NCBI GenBank assembly: GCA_021806565.1
Contig: JAJZXK010000022.1
Span: 1-40,916 of the forward strand
Reading direction: 5' to 3'
Length of the DNA stretch: 40,916 bases
Source of the DNA: Bacillota bacterium
Lineage (GTDB): Bacteria > Bacillota > Sulfobacillia > RBS10-35 > JAJYVN01
Under the pieces are notes generated by a model. It did not search any database and was not told the origin of the DNA. It saw only the letters and a program-made list of their open reading frames with translations. Both the position numbers and the translations under genes were made by a program. This document shows, piece by piece, positions 21,931-31,281 of this stretch. Numbering within the stretch: the stretch's first letter is position 1; each line of letters starts with the position of its first letter.

Positions 21931-22749
21931 CTAGCCCGCCGGGCCCCCGGGGTCCGCGTCGTCGTCCAGCGGGGCGTCGAACACCGGCAGTTCCGGCAAC
22001 CCGGGATGGCGCAAGGGTGCGAAACGCAGGGCCGCAGCTCCGAACATCGCGATCCCGCCGCCCAAGAGCAAAGGAAAGAGCGCGCGCACCACCAGGCCGG
22101 CGATCAGCACCACCAGCGGGCCGAGCAGCATCAGAATGGTGAAGATGGGGTTGGCGACCGCCTCCCAGACCGCCAGGCGAAGGGCCCGCCACAGCGACAG
22201 GTCGGACACGGCCAGCATCGGTATCAGGTACATGTTGACCATCAGGAAGAACAGCACCAAATAGAGCAGCAGGATCGCCACGCCGAGCAGCAGGAAGGCC
22301 GGCAGCAGGCGCCGGTCCTCGGCCACGTTCGCGTAGACGCTCACGAAGATCAGGGCCCAGAAGGCGCTGAGGCCGACCGACCGCAGGTAGCGGCGGCGAA
22401 AACCCCGAAAGAAGCTGCGCAGGGCGTCGAAGGGTCCATTGTTCTCGCCGCTCCAGATGGCGTCGACGGCCGTGAACAACCCCACGGTGCCCGGCCCCAC
22501 AAACAGCAATGGCAGCAACCCGAAGGCCGCCGCGACCAGGATGCCCCCGCCCTTATGCAGGATCGTCGGGACCGCGGCGACGCTGATCGTGGCCAGCAGG
22601 CAGAGAAACCAAAGCACGCTGACCAAGACCAGTTCCAACAGGTGCTGCCAGCCCCGTTCGCGCACACCGGCCAACACCGTCCGCACCGCCTCGCCCGTGG
22701 AGGGCCGCCCCCCCCGGGAAGGCGCCCCCGCGCTACCCGCCCGACCCAA
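21931..22749 (-). CDS. YesL/DUF624-like membrane protein
   Basis: This 272-aa protein has about five or six membrane spans. It carries the DUF624-type segment PGTVGLFTAVDAIWSGENNGPFDALRSFFRGFRRRYLRS, typical of YesL-like proteins often found near sugar-uptake genes. The role is unknown. A TTG at 22749 behind GGGGGAGG overlaps the end of the upstream gene by 17 nt; GTG starts a little downstream are possible. It belongs to the coupled minus-strand run that begins with the carboxyltransferase. Confidence 0.75.
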   Translation of the reverse strand: MGRAGSAGAPSRGGRPSTGEAVRTVLAGVRERGWQHLLELVLVSVLWFLCLLATISVAAVPTILHKGGGILVAAAFGLLPLLFVGPGTVGLFTAVDAIWSGENNGPFDALRSFFRGFRRRYLRSVGLSAFWALIFVSVYANVAEDRRLLPAFLLLGVAILLLYLVLFFLMVNMYLIPMLAVSDLSLWRALRLAVWEAVANPIFTILMLLGPLVVLIAGLVVRALFPLLLGGGIAMFGAAALRFAPLRHPGLPELPVFDAPLDDDADPGGPAG

Positions 22750-23299
22750 CCCGCCGCCTCCCCCGCCAGAGCCCGCGCTCTGTCACGATCCAGTCCACGG
22801 GCTGATCCCACGGATCACTCGGGACCCGATCCAGCAGCTGTCCGTGAAAACACAGGCCGATGCGCACGCAATCCGGGCGCAACTCCGCAAGCAGCCGGTC
22901 GTAATGACCACCACCCCGGCCGAGGCGCCCCCCCGCGGCATCGAAGCCGAGCCCGGGCACCAACACCGCATCCACGGCCAGCGGGTCCAGCGGTGCCAGG
23001 GCCGCCGCGTCCAGGTCGGGGTGGGCCGGGTCGAATCGCCGCGGCTGCAGCCCCCGGCCGACCACCAGGGGCCGCGCCAACCCGACCCCGGCCGACCTCA
23101 GTTCCCGCTCCAGGTCGGCCGTCTGCGGTTCCCGCACCAGGGCGTGGTAACTGAAAACCAACCCGGCCGGCTTGAGCACCGCGGCCGCCAGCAACCGGTC
23201 GCGCAACTCGCGGCTCCAGCCGCGCACGTCGTCCAGGGACACGGTCCGCCGCCAGGCCAGCAGCCGCTCCCGCAATTCCGCCTTGCCGGCGGGCTTCAC
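22733..23299 (-). CDS. 5-formyltetrahydrofolate cyclo-ligase
   Basis: This 188-aa enzyme shows the family signature VPGLGFDAAGGRLGRGGGHYDRLL (about 116-139). It also has the N-terminal KAELRERLLAWRR and the C-terminal PWDQPVDWIVTE. It converts 5-formyl-THF to 5,10-methenyl-THF with ATP. The GTG start at 23299 overlaps the biotin-carrier stop (GTGA), and its stop lies within the next gene. It is a folate gene inside a carboxylase run, so the link is probably co-transcription only. Confidence 0.92.
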   Translation of the reverse strand: MKPAGKAELRERLLAWRRTVSLDDVRGWSRELRDRLLAAAVLKPAGLVFSYHALVREPQTADLERELRSAGVGLARPLVVGRGLQPRRFDPAHPDLDAAALAPLDPLAVDAVLVPGLGFDAAGGRLGRGGGHYDRLLAELRPDCVRIGLCFHGQLLDRVPSDPWDQPVDWIVTERGLWRGRRRVGSGG

Positions 23300-23709
23300 T
23301 CCAACACCACCAGCACCTGCCGGGCCGCGACCTGATCCCCGTGCTGCACGCGCACCTCCCGCACCGTGCCGGCGCGGGGGGCAGGGATGTCGTTATCCAT
23401 CTTCATCGCCTCCAGCACCAGCAGCACCTCGCCGGCAGCCACCGCCTGACCCGACTCGACGCGCACCTCCGTCACCACGCCGGGCAACGGGGCAAGCACC
23501 TCGGCGCCCGAGGCGGACCCGGCGGGCGGAGTCGCTCGCGCCGGTGCGGGGGGGGGCGGCGGCTCGGACCCCACCATCGGCCGCGGGGTCGACACCGGCC
23601 CGGCCGCCACCGGCGGCGCCGGAGCCGACTCCGCACCGAGTTCTTCTACCGTGACATCGTAGCTCCGACCGTTCACCGTGATCCGCAACCGCTGCACCGT
23701 AACCGCCAC
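23296..23709 (-). CDS. biotin carboxyl carrier protein
   Basis: This 137-aa protein has an N-terminal strand segment (VQRLRITVNGRSYDVTVEEL), a Pro/Ala linker (about 50-72) and a biotinyl domain with EAMKMDN, where the Lys carries biotin. It is the mobile carrier of a multi-subunit acyl-CoA carboxylase or decarboxylase. GTG 23709 is chosen as start. It lies directly after the small accessory subunit and carboxyltransferase and overlaps the next gene by 4 nt. No biotin carboxylase gene is in the window. Confidence 0.92.
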   Translation of the reverse strand: MAVTVQRLRITVNGRSYDVTVEELGAESAPAPPVAAGPVSTPRPMVGSEPPPPPAPARATPPAGSASGAEVLAPLPGVVTEVRVESGQAVAAGEVLLVLEAMKMDNDIPAPRAGTVREVRVQHGDQVAARQVLVVLE

Positions 23710-23713
23710 GCCC

Positions 23714-23938
23714 CTACCGGGAAGAGTGGATCTGCCGCCGCAGCCTCCGCCCAGCCGCAGCCGCTTCAAGCCGGCCCGCCAAGGCCCAGACCGAAGGCCC
23801 GGTGGGTGCCCGCCGCACCTGCGTCACCAGCGGCTGGCGCAGACCGAGCCGGCGCGCCGCGTGGGACGCCGCCGCCAGGACGACCAACAACACCTCCGAA
23901 TCCAGAGGCTCCGCGGTCGCATCCCCCGGCAGGCTCAT
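23714..23938 (-). CDS. small accessory subunit of acyl-CoA carboxylase/decarboxylase
   Basis: This 74-aa protein lies between carboxyltransferase and biotin carrier. An Ala-rich helix (SEVLLVVLAAASHAARRLG) is followed by VTQVRRAPTGPSVWALAGRLEA. That pattern resembles the short OadG-like or epsilon-type subunits encoded between mmdA- and mmdC-like genes. It lacks a clear N-terminal membrane span of full OadG length. Its ATG overlaps the carboxyltransferase stop (ATGA). Family assignment is by context and partial similarity. Confidence 0.65.
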   Translation of the reverse strand: MSLPGDATAEPLDSEVLLVVLAAASHAARRLGLRQPLVTQVRRAPTGPSVWALAGRLEAAAAGRRLRRQIHSSR

Positions 23939-25494
23939 AACGGCAGGTTCCCGTGCTTGCGGGCGGGCGGATCCTGGCGCTTGTGGACCGCCGCGTCGAG
24001 CGTCCGCCGCAGCCAGGACCGAGTGTCGGCCGGATCCAGTACGGCGTCCACATAGCCGCGCGCGGCCGCGACGTAGGGATGGGCAAAGGTCTCCCGATAC
24101 TCCGCCACCAGGCGGGCCCGGGCACCCTCGGGGTCGGAGTCCGCCGCGATCTCCCGCCGAAAAATGATGTTGCAGGCCGGCTCCGGGCCCATGACCGCAA
24201 TCTCGGCCCCGGGCCAAGCCGCGGCGAAATCGGCACCCAGCCCGCGGCTGCACATGGCGATGTAGGCGCCGCCGTACGCCTTGCGCACGACCACGCTCAC
24301 CTTGGGTACCGTCGCCTCGGCGTACGCGTAGAGAACCTTGGCCCCGTGGCGGATGATCCCCCCGTGTTCCTGGTCGGTGCCGGGCAGGTACCCGGGCGTG
24401 TCCACGAGCGTGACCAGCGGCAGGTTGAAGGCGTCGCAGGTGCGCACGAAGCGGGCGATCTTCTCCGAGGACGCGATGTCCAGACAACCGGCGAGCATAC
24501 GCGGCTGGTTGGCCACCACCCCCATCGGGCGCCCGCCGAGGCGGCCCAGACCGACCAGGGCGTTCTGGGCCCATCCCGCATGCACTTCCAAGAAGGAGTC
24601 CGGATCCAGGATCCCGTCGATCACCTGGCGCATGTCGTATTGCCGGTTGGCCTCGGCGGGCACCACCGCGCGCAGGGCCTCCACCGGGCCACAGCCCGGG
24701 GCCGGGTCGAGCTGCGGCGGATCCTCCAGGTTGTTGGCCGGCAGGTATCCGAGCAGGGTGCGCACCCGCTCCAGGCACCGCGCCTCGTCTGTGTCCAGGA
24801 AGTGGCACACCCCGGAACGAGCCGAGTGCACGGCCGCCCCGCCGAGTTCCTCGTGCGTCAGCGACTCGCCCAGCACGGCCCGCACCACGTCCGGACCCGT
24901 GATGTACATCTGGGAGACGCCCGACACCATGAAGACGAAGTCCGTCAGGGCCGGCGAATACACGGCCCCACCCGCGCAGGGTCCGAGGATGACGGCCAGC
25001 TGGGGGACCACCCCCGAGGCCAGGACATTGCGCCGGAAGATGTGCGCGTAGCCGTCCAGGGCGTCGATCCCCTCATGGATCCGTGCGCCGCCGCTGTCGT
25101 TGATCGCCACCAGTGGGCACCCGGCCTCCAGGGCCAGGTCCTGCACGCGTACGATCTTGCGCGCGTGCATCTCCCCGAGTGAACCGCCCAGCGCCATGAA
25201 ATCCTGCGCATACGCATACACCGTGCGGCCGTCCACCGTACCGAAACCGGTCACGACGGCGTCCGCGGGCACATCGCGCCGCTCCATACCGAAGTCACGC
25301 GCCCGGTGCCGCACGTGCAGGCCCAATTCCACGAAGCTGCCCGGATCGAAGAGCTCCGCCAGACGCTCCCGGGCCGTCCGCTTACCCGCGGCGTGCTGGC
25401 GCGCCACGTCCTGCCCTCGGCCCTCATCCCGCAGACCGCGCTCCCGATCCCGCAACTCGGCCAGCAAGTCCCGCGCCTCGGGGCCCGTGGGCAC
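23935..25494 (-). CDS. acyl-CoA carboxyltransferase subunit (propionyl/methylmalonyl-CoA type)
   Basis: This 519-aa protein has the full biotin-dependent carboxyltransferase fold. The N half has GKRTARERLAELFDPGSFVELG, VINDSGGARIHEG-type segments and GPCAGGAVYSPALTDFVFMV. The C half has RMLAGCLDIASSEKIARFVR, VDTPGYLPGTDQEHGGIIRHGAK and RKAYGGAYIAMCSR. It is closest to PccB and MmdA. It transfers CO2 between carboxybiotin and propionyl-CoA, or the reverse. GTG 25494 follows GGAAGGAG. With the accessory subunit and carrier it forms a core complex lacking a biotin carboxylase or a membrane decarboxylase here. Confidence 0.95.
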   Translation of the reverse strand: MPTGPEARDLLAELRDRERGLRDEGRGQDVARQHAAGKRTARERLAELFDPGSFVELGLHVRHRARDFGMERRDVPADAVVTGFGTVDGRTVYAYAQDFMALGGSLGEMHARKIVRVQDLALEAGCPLVAINDSGGARIHEGIDALDGYAHIFRRNVLASGVVPQLAVILGPCAGGAVYSPALTDFVFMVSGVSQMYITGPDVVRAVLGESLTHEELGGAAVHSARSGVCHFLDTDEARCLERVRTLLGYLPANNLEDPPQLDPAPGCGPVEALRAVVPAEANRQYDMRQVIDGILDPDSFLEVHAGWAQNALVGLGRLGGRPMGVVANQPRMLAGCLDIASSEKIARFVRTCDAFNLPLVTLVDTPGYLPGTDQEHGGIIRHGAKVLYAYAEATVPKVSVVVRKAYGGAYIAMCSRGLGADFAAAWPGAEIAVMGPEPACNIIFRREIAADSDPEGARARLVAEYRETFAHPYVAAARGYVDAVLDPADTRSWLRRTLDAAVHKRQDPPARKHGNLPL

Positions 25495-25681
25495 GGCGCA
25501 ACGCTCCTTCCGGGCGGTGCGCGAGGGCACTCGCGCTCCACAGGCATGGTGGTCCGCACCTGCCAGGATAGCCGCTTGGGACACGATGGGCAATCGGCGC
25601 CAGGGTGCGGGCCGGCCGGCGGCGAAAGACCGGCCCCGTCGCCGTGGTGGCTCGCCCACCGGGGTGGAAAGGGGCAGTCGT

Positions 25682-26398
25682 TTGGCACAGGTGGCGGCGA
25701 TCACGGGAGCGAGCAGCGGCATCGGACGGGCCGTGGCCCGCCACTTTCTGCGCGCCGGCGGGCCGGTGGCGCTGCTGGCCCGGCGCGGCGGCCTGCTCGA
25801 CGAACTGTTGGGCCAGGAACGCCCCGGGGGCGGGGATGCCTGGGCCTGCCCCGGCGACGCCACAGACCCCGCCGCGGTCCAGGCATTCGTCGACGGCACG
25901 GTGGCACGCTTCAAGCGGCTGGACGTGCTGGTGCTCGCCGTCGGCTGGAACGTCCCGGACCGGGCCCTGACCAGCATCACCCCGGAACGCTTCCGCTCAC
26001 TGATCGACGCCAACCTGCACAGCGCCTTCCTGGCGACGCACGCCGCCCTGCCCCACCTCCGCCGCCAGGAAGGCGGCCTGATCATCTACATCTCGTCGGT
26101 CAGCGCCATCGCCCCCGACGCCTCGGGGGCGGCCTACCAGGCGGCCAAGCACGGACTGACCGGGCTCGCCAACGCCGTGCGCTTCGAAGAACAGCGGCAC
26201 GGCATCCGGGCCAGCCTCATCTGCCCGGGCGTCGTGGACACGCCGCTGTTGCGGCAGCGGCCGCAACCGCCCGCACCGCAGGACCTGGCGCGCGCCCTGC
26301 AGCCGGAGGACGTCGCGGCCGCATGCGCCTTCCTGGCCGAGTTACCGCCCAGAGCCGTCGTCCCCGAGTTGGTGATCCGCCCGACGCTGCTGACCTGA
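25682..26398 (+). CDS. short-chain dehydrogenase/reductase
   Basis: This 238-aa enzyme has the classic SDR fold: TGASSGIG cofactor motif near the N-terminus, VLVLAVGWN in place of NNAG, a catalytic Ser in YISSVSA, and the YQAAK catalytic pair. ICPGVVDTPLL follows. It oxidises or reduces an alcohol/ketone with NAD(P); the substrate is unknown. A TTG at 25682 with AAAGGGG upstream is the best start; GTG 25664 and GTG 25691 are alternatives. It is divergent from the carboxyltransferase gene and convergent with tgt, with 13 bp between the ends. Confidence 0.88.
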   Translation: MAQVAAITGASSGIGRAVARHFLRAGGPVALLARRGGLLDELLGQERPGGGDAWACPGDATDPAAVQAFVDGTVARFKRLDVLVLAVGWNVPDRALTSITPERFRSLIDANLHSAFLATHAALPHLRRQEGGLIIYISSVSAIAPDASGAAYQAAKHGLTGLANAVRFEEQRHGIRASLICPGVVDTPLLRQRPQPPAPQDLARALQPEDVAAACAFLAELPPRAVVPELVIRPTLLT

Positions 26399-26411
26399 AG
26401 GCCCGCGCGCC

Positions 26412-27653
26412 TCAGCCGGGCGCGACGCGGTTGCGCGCGGCCCAAGGATCCGCCGCCGCCCAGAAGGCGCCGCGGAAATCGCCCAGGGAACCGGCCGCGA
26501 TCCGCCGGCGCAACTCGGCGACGAAACGATGCAGCGTATGGAGATTGTGCAGCGTGAGCAGCCGGGGGCCCAACATCTCGCCGGCCCGCAGCAGGTGGCG
26601 CACGTAGGCGCGGGTATGGGCGCGGCACAGGGGGCAAGCGCAGCTCGGATCGACCGGCCGCAGGTCGTCGGCGTAGGCCGCGTTGCGCGCCACCAGACGT
26701 CCGTTGCGCCCTTCAGGAAAGGCCTCCGGGGCCAGTTCCGCACCCGTCTCCGTCGGCAGGAGTCCCGCCGGCAGCACCAGGGCCGTACCGTTGCGGGCGA
26801 TGCGCGTCGGCAGCACGCAGTCGAACAGGTCCACCCCGTGCCACACCGCCTCCAGCAGGTAGTCCGGCGAGCCGACGCCCATCAGGTAGCGGGGACGGTC
26901 GACCGGAAGCAACTGGCAGGTCTCGGCCAGGATCCGGCGCATCTCCGGCAGCGGTTCCCCCACCGATAGCGATCCGAGGGCGTACCCGGGGAAATCCATG
27001 CCGACCAGTTCCCGCGTGCACGCGGCCCGCAGGTCGGCGTGCACCCCGCCCTGCACGATGGCGAACAGCGCCTGATCCTCGCGGAGGTGGGCCGCGCGAC
27101 AGCGCCAGGCCCAGTCCAGCGTGCGCTCCACCGCCGCCTCCGCCGCGGCGCGCGTGCACGGGTAGGGCACGCATTCGTCCAACACCATGGCGATATCCGC
27201 GCCGAGGGCCTCTTGGACGGCCACGGCCCCTTCCGGCGTCAGCCGGCGCACCCGCCCGTCGAGGTGCGAACGAAAGGTCACCCCGTCGGCGTCGACCCGG
27301 CGCAGACCGGACAGGCTGAACACCTGGAAGCCGCCGCTGTCGGTCAGGATCGGTCCAGACCAGCCGGTGAAGCCGTGCAGCCCGCCATGCGCCGCGACCC
27401 GCTCCGGACCGGGCCGCAGCCACAGGTGATACGTGTTGCACAGCATCATCTCGGCCCCGGCCGCCGCGACCTCGACGGGCAGCAGCCCCTTGACGCTGCC
27501 CTGCGTGCCGACCGGCAGGAATGCCGGCGTGTGGACCCGGCCGTGCGGTGTCCACAGCACACCCAGACGGGCCAGGCCACCCGCCGGCCCTGGGGCCGCG
27601 GCGAAGCCGAAACCGCGCGCCCCAGGAAGCGGCGGCTCATCCTCAGTTGGCAT
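26412..27653 (-). CDS. tgt: tRNA-guanine transglycosylase
   Basis: This 413-aa enzyme exchanges G34 of tRNA for the queuosine precursor. The family signatures are PVGTQGSVKGLLP, LTDSGGFQVFSL with D105, FAIVQGGVH, RYLMGVGSPDYLLEAV, and LFDCVLPTRIARNG with the nucleophile Asp. The zinc site CACPLC ... H is near the C-terminus. It is about 35 residues longer than usual because of both ends. ATG 27653 overlaps the upstream gene by 11 nt. The partner queA lies 5.8 kb upstream on the same strand with cytochrome-maturation genes between. Confidence 0.96.
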   Translation of the reverse strand: MPTEDEPPLPGARGFGFAAAPGPAGGLARLGVLWTPHGRVHTPAFLPVGTQGSVKGLLPVEVAAAGAEMMLCNTYHLWLRPGPERVAAHGGLHGFTGWSGPILTDSGGFQVFSLSGLRRVDADGVTFRSHLDGRVRRLTPEGAVAVQEALGADIAMVLDECVPYPCTRAAAEAAVERTLDWAWRCRAAHLREDQALFAIVQGGVHADLRAACTRELVGMDFPGYALGSLSVGEPLPEMRRILAETCQLLPVDRPRYLMGVGSPDYLLEAVWHGVDLFDCVLPTRIARNGTALVLPAGLLPTETGAELAPEAFPEGRNGRLVARNAAYADDLRPVDPSCACPLCRAHTRAYVRHLLRAGEMLGPRLLTLHNLHTLHRFVAELRRRIAAGSLGDFRGAFWAAADPWAARNRVAPG

Positions 27654-28458
27654 GCCTTGTCCCAAGTCCCTCCAGCAACTCCTGGCGGCGGGCGCGATAG
27701 GAGGACTCATCCACCTCCCCCGCTGAGAAGGCCGCATCCAGATTCGCCACCGCGTCGACCACCTCGCCCTCCCGCCGGTCCCGCCGCCGCCGCCAGGCGC
27801 GCAGCCCGCCCCACCCCAGGGCGGTGGAGGCGACCCCGGCGACCGGTCCCCAGACCGGCCACCCTAGGCCCGCCCACCACGGCCTGCGCGCCAGGCGCAG
27901 GGGCAGCGTGGCTCCGGCCGTCGGGCCCAGGGTCGTATAGCCGGAGAACCGGATACCCCGGATGGTCACCGCCGACCCGCCCAGCTGAAAACCCGGCCCG
28001 GCCAGGGACCATTGGCCCTGCGGCACCAGTACGGCCAGGAGGCCGGTCGGGTAGCGCACCGGCAACCACACGCGCCCGCCGGCGTAGGAGAGCACGAAGT
28101 GAAACGACGCCTTTACGACACCGCCCGCCGCCACTGGCCGCGCGAGCCGCATGCCCCCGCGGCCGGGCACGACCGAGGAGCCGCCCGCCGCCCCGACCGC
28201 CCCCGGCGGCAGCGGTAGCGCGATGTTCGTCAACGACGCCTTGGAGCGGTTGACCCCGACGACGAGTTCGTCGGCCTGCACGGCCGGTCCCCGCGGCAGC
28301 AGCACCAATACCTCACTGGTCACGACGAACGGTGCGGCGGCCGGGATGGTCGACGGCAGTTGCCCGGGCGGCAGGGAGATCGCCGCCGCCGCCAGCACCA
28401 CCGGCCCGGGCGCGAAAAGCGCGCCCGCCGCCAGCGCACCCGCCACCCACTGCCTCAC
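27643..28458 (-). CDS. secreted, membrane-anchored protein of unknown function
   Basis: This 271-aa protein has an N-terminal signal-like segment (about 4-22). A beta-rich extracytoplasmic domain follows (about 30-190), then one C-terminal membrane span near 200-222 (WPVWGPVAGVASTALGWGGL) and a cytosolic tail. The tail (VANLDAAFSAGEVDESSYRARRQELLEGL) resembles a short SHOCT-type motif. GTG 28458 overlaps the ccmF stop (GTGA), and the gene overlaps tgt. Its place right after ccmF suggests a role in cytochrome biogenesis or membrane redox work, but no motif proves it. Confidence 0.75.
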   Translation of the reverse strand: MRQWVAGALAAGALFAPGPVVLAAAAISLPPGQLPSTIPAAAPFVVTSEVLVLLPRGPAVQADELVVGVNRSKASLTNIALPLPPGAVGAAGGSSVVPGRGGMRLARPVAAGGVVKASFHFVLSYAGGRVWLPVRYPTGLLAVLVPQGQWSLAGPGFQLGGSAVTIRGIRFSGYTTLGPTAGATLPLRLARRPWWAGLGWPVWGPVAGVASTALGWGGLRAWRRRRDRREGEVVDAVANLDAAFSAGEVDESSYRARRQELLEGLGTRHAN

Positions 28459-30683
28459 TTCGAACCGCCCCCGCCCACACCGGGAGCGATCGGTCCGCCC
28501 TCCGCGCGGCGCGCGGCCGAAAGCTCCATGGCGCGCGCGGCAATCCGCGCCTCCACACGCTCCAGATCGGTGCGGGGCCTTCCCTCCGCCCGCTCCAGGG
28601 CCATGGCCTCCTCCGCCTCCTGCCGGTACTGGGTCCGCAGCGCCAGGTATTCGGGTTCGGCCGTCTTGCCCATCCGGAAATCGTACTCGAGTTCCGCCCA
28701 CAGGCCGAAGACCCGGTAACTGCGTGGCGCCAGTACGGCCTGCGGCCGCGGCCACAGGCTCCACACCGCCCCGGCCACCAGCAGGGCGCCGCCAGCCCAG
28801 ATCCAGGACACCAACGGATTGACGATGATATTGAACCCGGCCGTCGTGCCGCCCGGCTGGTAGCCCAGGAACGTGATGTAGAGATCCCGCAGCGGGCCGC
28901 TGTCGACGGCCGGGATGTAGGTGGCGTTGGAGGTCGCCGCGTCGGTGCCCACGGTGATGGACGGTGTGAGTGTCGTCACGTAGTGGCCCCCGCGGGTCAC
29001 CATCATCCGCGCGTAAGTCTGGCGGGCCCCGCCGCCGGTCGTGGACCCCAGCCCCTCGTAAATGACCGTGTAGCCCCCGACACGCGCCGCCTCCCCCACC
29101 CGTAGCGCGAACTGCCCCTCGCGGTGAAAGGCATGGCTGGCGATGATGCCACAGGCGATGAGCACCATGGCGAGGTGGACCGCATACCCCCCGTACCGCC
29201 GCGGGTTGCGGCTGACCAACCGCCCGGCCGCAACCAGCACCCCGCTGGGCTCCATCGCCTGGCGGGCCGCCACACCCAGCGCGAAATCATACAGCACCGC
29301 CACGCCGGCGAAAAAGGCGCAGGCAAGACCGACCGCCGCCGGCAGCGGGCGCACGTCCATGGCGCCCAGGGCCGCCGCAAAGAGCGCAGACGCGGCCAGC
29401 GGCACCAGCAGGTGACGGGTGAACTCGGCCCGCCCGGCGCGGCGCCAGGCAAGAAGCGGCCCCACGCCGGCCAACAGGAGGACCACCGTGAACAGCGGGG
29501 CCGTCACCGTCTCGAAGTAGGGCGTGCCCACGGTGAGGCCGTGTCCGAGGGCGGCGGAGACGACCGGCATCAGGGTGCCGACCAAAATGGTCAACACCAG
29601 CGCCAGAAACACCACGTTGTTGAGGAGGAAGGCCCCTTCCTTGCTGACCAGCGAATCAAAGCCGCGGTCGTCCTGCAGCACGTCGAGCCGAGAGGCGATC
29701 AGGTAGACGGCCAGCGCGGCGGCCAGCCCGACGTAGGTCAGCAGGTAGCCGCCGAGCGGGGAGACGGCGAAGGCATGGACGGACACCACAATGCCGCTGC
29801 GCGAGAGAAACGTGCCGAACAACGTCAGGACGTACGTCAGGGACACCAGGATCGCGTTCCACAACTTCAGCATACCGCGGCGTTCCTGCACCATCGCGGA
29901 ATGGATCAGCGCCGTCGCGGCCAACCAGGGCATCAGGGCGCTGTTTTCCACCGGATCGAAGGACCAGTAGCCGCCCCAGTCCAGCACGTGGTAGGACCAG
30001 TGCATCCCCAAGAGGATGCCAACCGACAAGAGGGCCCAGGCGGTCAGGGCCCAGCGGTGCGTGACCCGGATCCAGTGATCTCCGGTATCACGCCGCAGCA
30101 GGCCGGACATGGCAAAGGCGAACGGCACGGTGAAACCGACAAAGCCCAGGTACAGCAAGATGGGATGCAACAGAAACGAGGTGTTGTGCAGCAAGCGGTT
30201 GAGGCCGAGCCCGTCGGCCGGCACGGGACGCATCGCGACAAACGGCGAGGCTGCCGTCACCAGCAGCAGACTGGTGCACGCCGCCACCGCCGCCAGAATC
30301 GCCAGCGCATAGGGCTGCAGCCGGGCCCCTTCGCGCGGGGGCCAGCACAGCAGGTAGGCCGCGAACCCATACAGCAGCAGGACCCACAACAGCAGGGATC
30401 CCTGCTGTCCGCCCCACATCGCCGCCACCCGGTAGTAAACTGGGGTCTGGATGCTCGAGTGCTCGGCGACGAAGCGGACCGCGAAGTCGTTGCCCACCAA
30501 GGCCGCCTCCAGCAGCCCCGCGGCGCCGGCCGCCGCCGCCGCGGCCACACCGAACGACAGCTTGCCCCCCCGCACCCACGCAGGCCGCGCGGCGCGTTCG
30601 CCGAAATAGAGGCCGCCCGCCGCCCCGAGCGCAGCCAACAGGGCGAGCCAGAGCAAGGCCTGTCCAGCGCCGACGATCCACAC
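28455..30683 (-). CDS. ccmF: cytochrome c maturation protein CcmF-like
   Basis: This 742-aa membrane protein has about fourteen spans. The CcmF hallmarks are VYYRVAAMWGGQQGSLLLWVLLL and the heme-handling WWD-type region SYHVLDWGGYWSFDPVENSALMPWL. Conserved histidines in periplasmic loops and a large C-terminal extracytoplasmic domain are also present. CcmF joins heme to apocytochrome c with CcmH in system I. GTG 30683 lies 9 nt after GGGAGG; TTG 30689 is nearer and less likely. ccmA, ccmB, ccmC and ccmE are not in the window. The C-terminal tail (about 690-742) is charged and helical. Confidence 0.94.
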   Translation of the reverse strand: MWIVGAGQALLWLALLAALGAAGGLYFGERAARPAWVRGGKLSFGVAAAAAAGAAGLLEAALVGNDFAVRFVAEHSSIQTPVYYRVAAMWGGQQGSLLLWVLLLYGFAAYLLCWPPREGARLQPYALAILAAVAACTSLLLVTAASPFVAMRPVPADGLGLNRLLHNTSFLLHPILLYLGFVGFTVPFAFAMSGLLRRDTGDHWIRVTHRWALTAWALLSVGILLGMHWSYHVLDWGGYWSFDPVENSALMPWLAATALIHSAMVQERRGMLKLWNAILVSLTYVLTLFGTFLSRSGIVVSVHAFAVSPLGGYLLTYVGLAAALAVYLIASRLDVLQDDRGFDSLVSKEGAFLLNNVVFLALVLTILVGTLMPVVSAALGHGLTVGTPYFETVTAPLFTVVLLLAGVGPLLAWRRAGRAEFTRHLLVPLAASALFAAALGAMDVRPLPAAVGLACAFFAGVAVLYDFALGVAARQAMEPSGVLVAAGRLVSRNPRRYGGYAVHLAMVLIACGIIASHAFHREGQFALRVGEAARVGGYTVIYEGLGSTTGGGARQTYARMMVTRGGHYVTTLTPSITVGTDAATSNATYIPAVDSGPLRDLYITFLGYQPGGTTAGFNIIVNPLVSWIWAGGALLVAGAVWSLWPRPQAVLAPRSYRVFGLWAELEYDFRMGKTAEPEYLALRTQYRQEAEEAMALERAEGRPRTDLERVEARIAARAMELSAARRAEGGPIAPGVGGGGSK

Positions 30684-30728
30684 GTCCAAGGCCCTCCCGC
30701 AGCAACCGGCCCCGCGGGGCGGGTCGCC

Positions 30729-31229
30729 TTACAGATACCGGGCGAGGCGCCGTTCCGCGTCGCCCCCGTCCTGGGGCGCGCCTGTTTGGCCGCCCGCCAG
30801 GGCATCGGCGTCGGCCGGCCGCCGCACCGACCGAAGGCGCAGGTAGCGCACCACCAGCACGGTGACCACGGAGACCGAAAGCACGGGGGCGAGCCAGAGC
30901 AAGGTGTAGGCGCCGTGGTGTGGCGGCCGGGTCAGGATCCACGTCCCGTACTGGGCCACAAAGCCCGCCAGGATCTGGTGCGTGCTGCGGCCGGCCGCCA
31001 GTTCTCTGGCGATCTCCCGCCGCATGGCGATGGCCTGGACCGTATCGGAGGACGCCGCCGACTCACCGGAGCAAACCGGACAGCGCAACTGGGAAGCAAT
31101 CGCCACGACCCTCTGGTAGGTGGACGGCGGCCGCCGGGCGACCGGGGCCACCGCCAGGGCCACCGCCACCCCGAACACCACAGCCGCTGCGGCAATCCAC
31201 CACATCCCGCCGCGGGACCGGCCGCGCAT
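30729..31229 (-). CDS. ccmH: cytochrome c maturation protein CcmH/CycL-like
   Basis: This 166-aa protein has an N-terminal signal anchor (about 9-30), the redox motif LRCPVCSGESAASSDTVQA with C50 and C53, and a three-helix domain typical of CcmH. A second span near 105-127 follows. It reduces or holds the CXXCH motif of apocytochrome for CcmF. ATG 31229 follows GGGGAGCGG. It is 45 bp upstream of ccmF on the same strand. Confidence 0.93.
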   Translation of the reverse strand: MRGRSRGGMWWIAAAAVVFGVAVALAVAPVARRPPSTYQRVVAIASQLRCPVCSGESAASSDTVQAIAMRREIARELAAGRSTHQILAGFVAQYGTWILTRPPHHGAYTLLWLAPVLSVSVVTVLVVRYLRLRSVRRPADADALAGGQTGAPQDGGDAERRLARYL

Positions 31230-31281
31230 CACCGCTCCCCACCGCCCCCTGCCACACCGACAAGCGATCTTATCATGCTTC

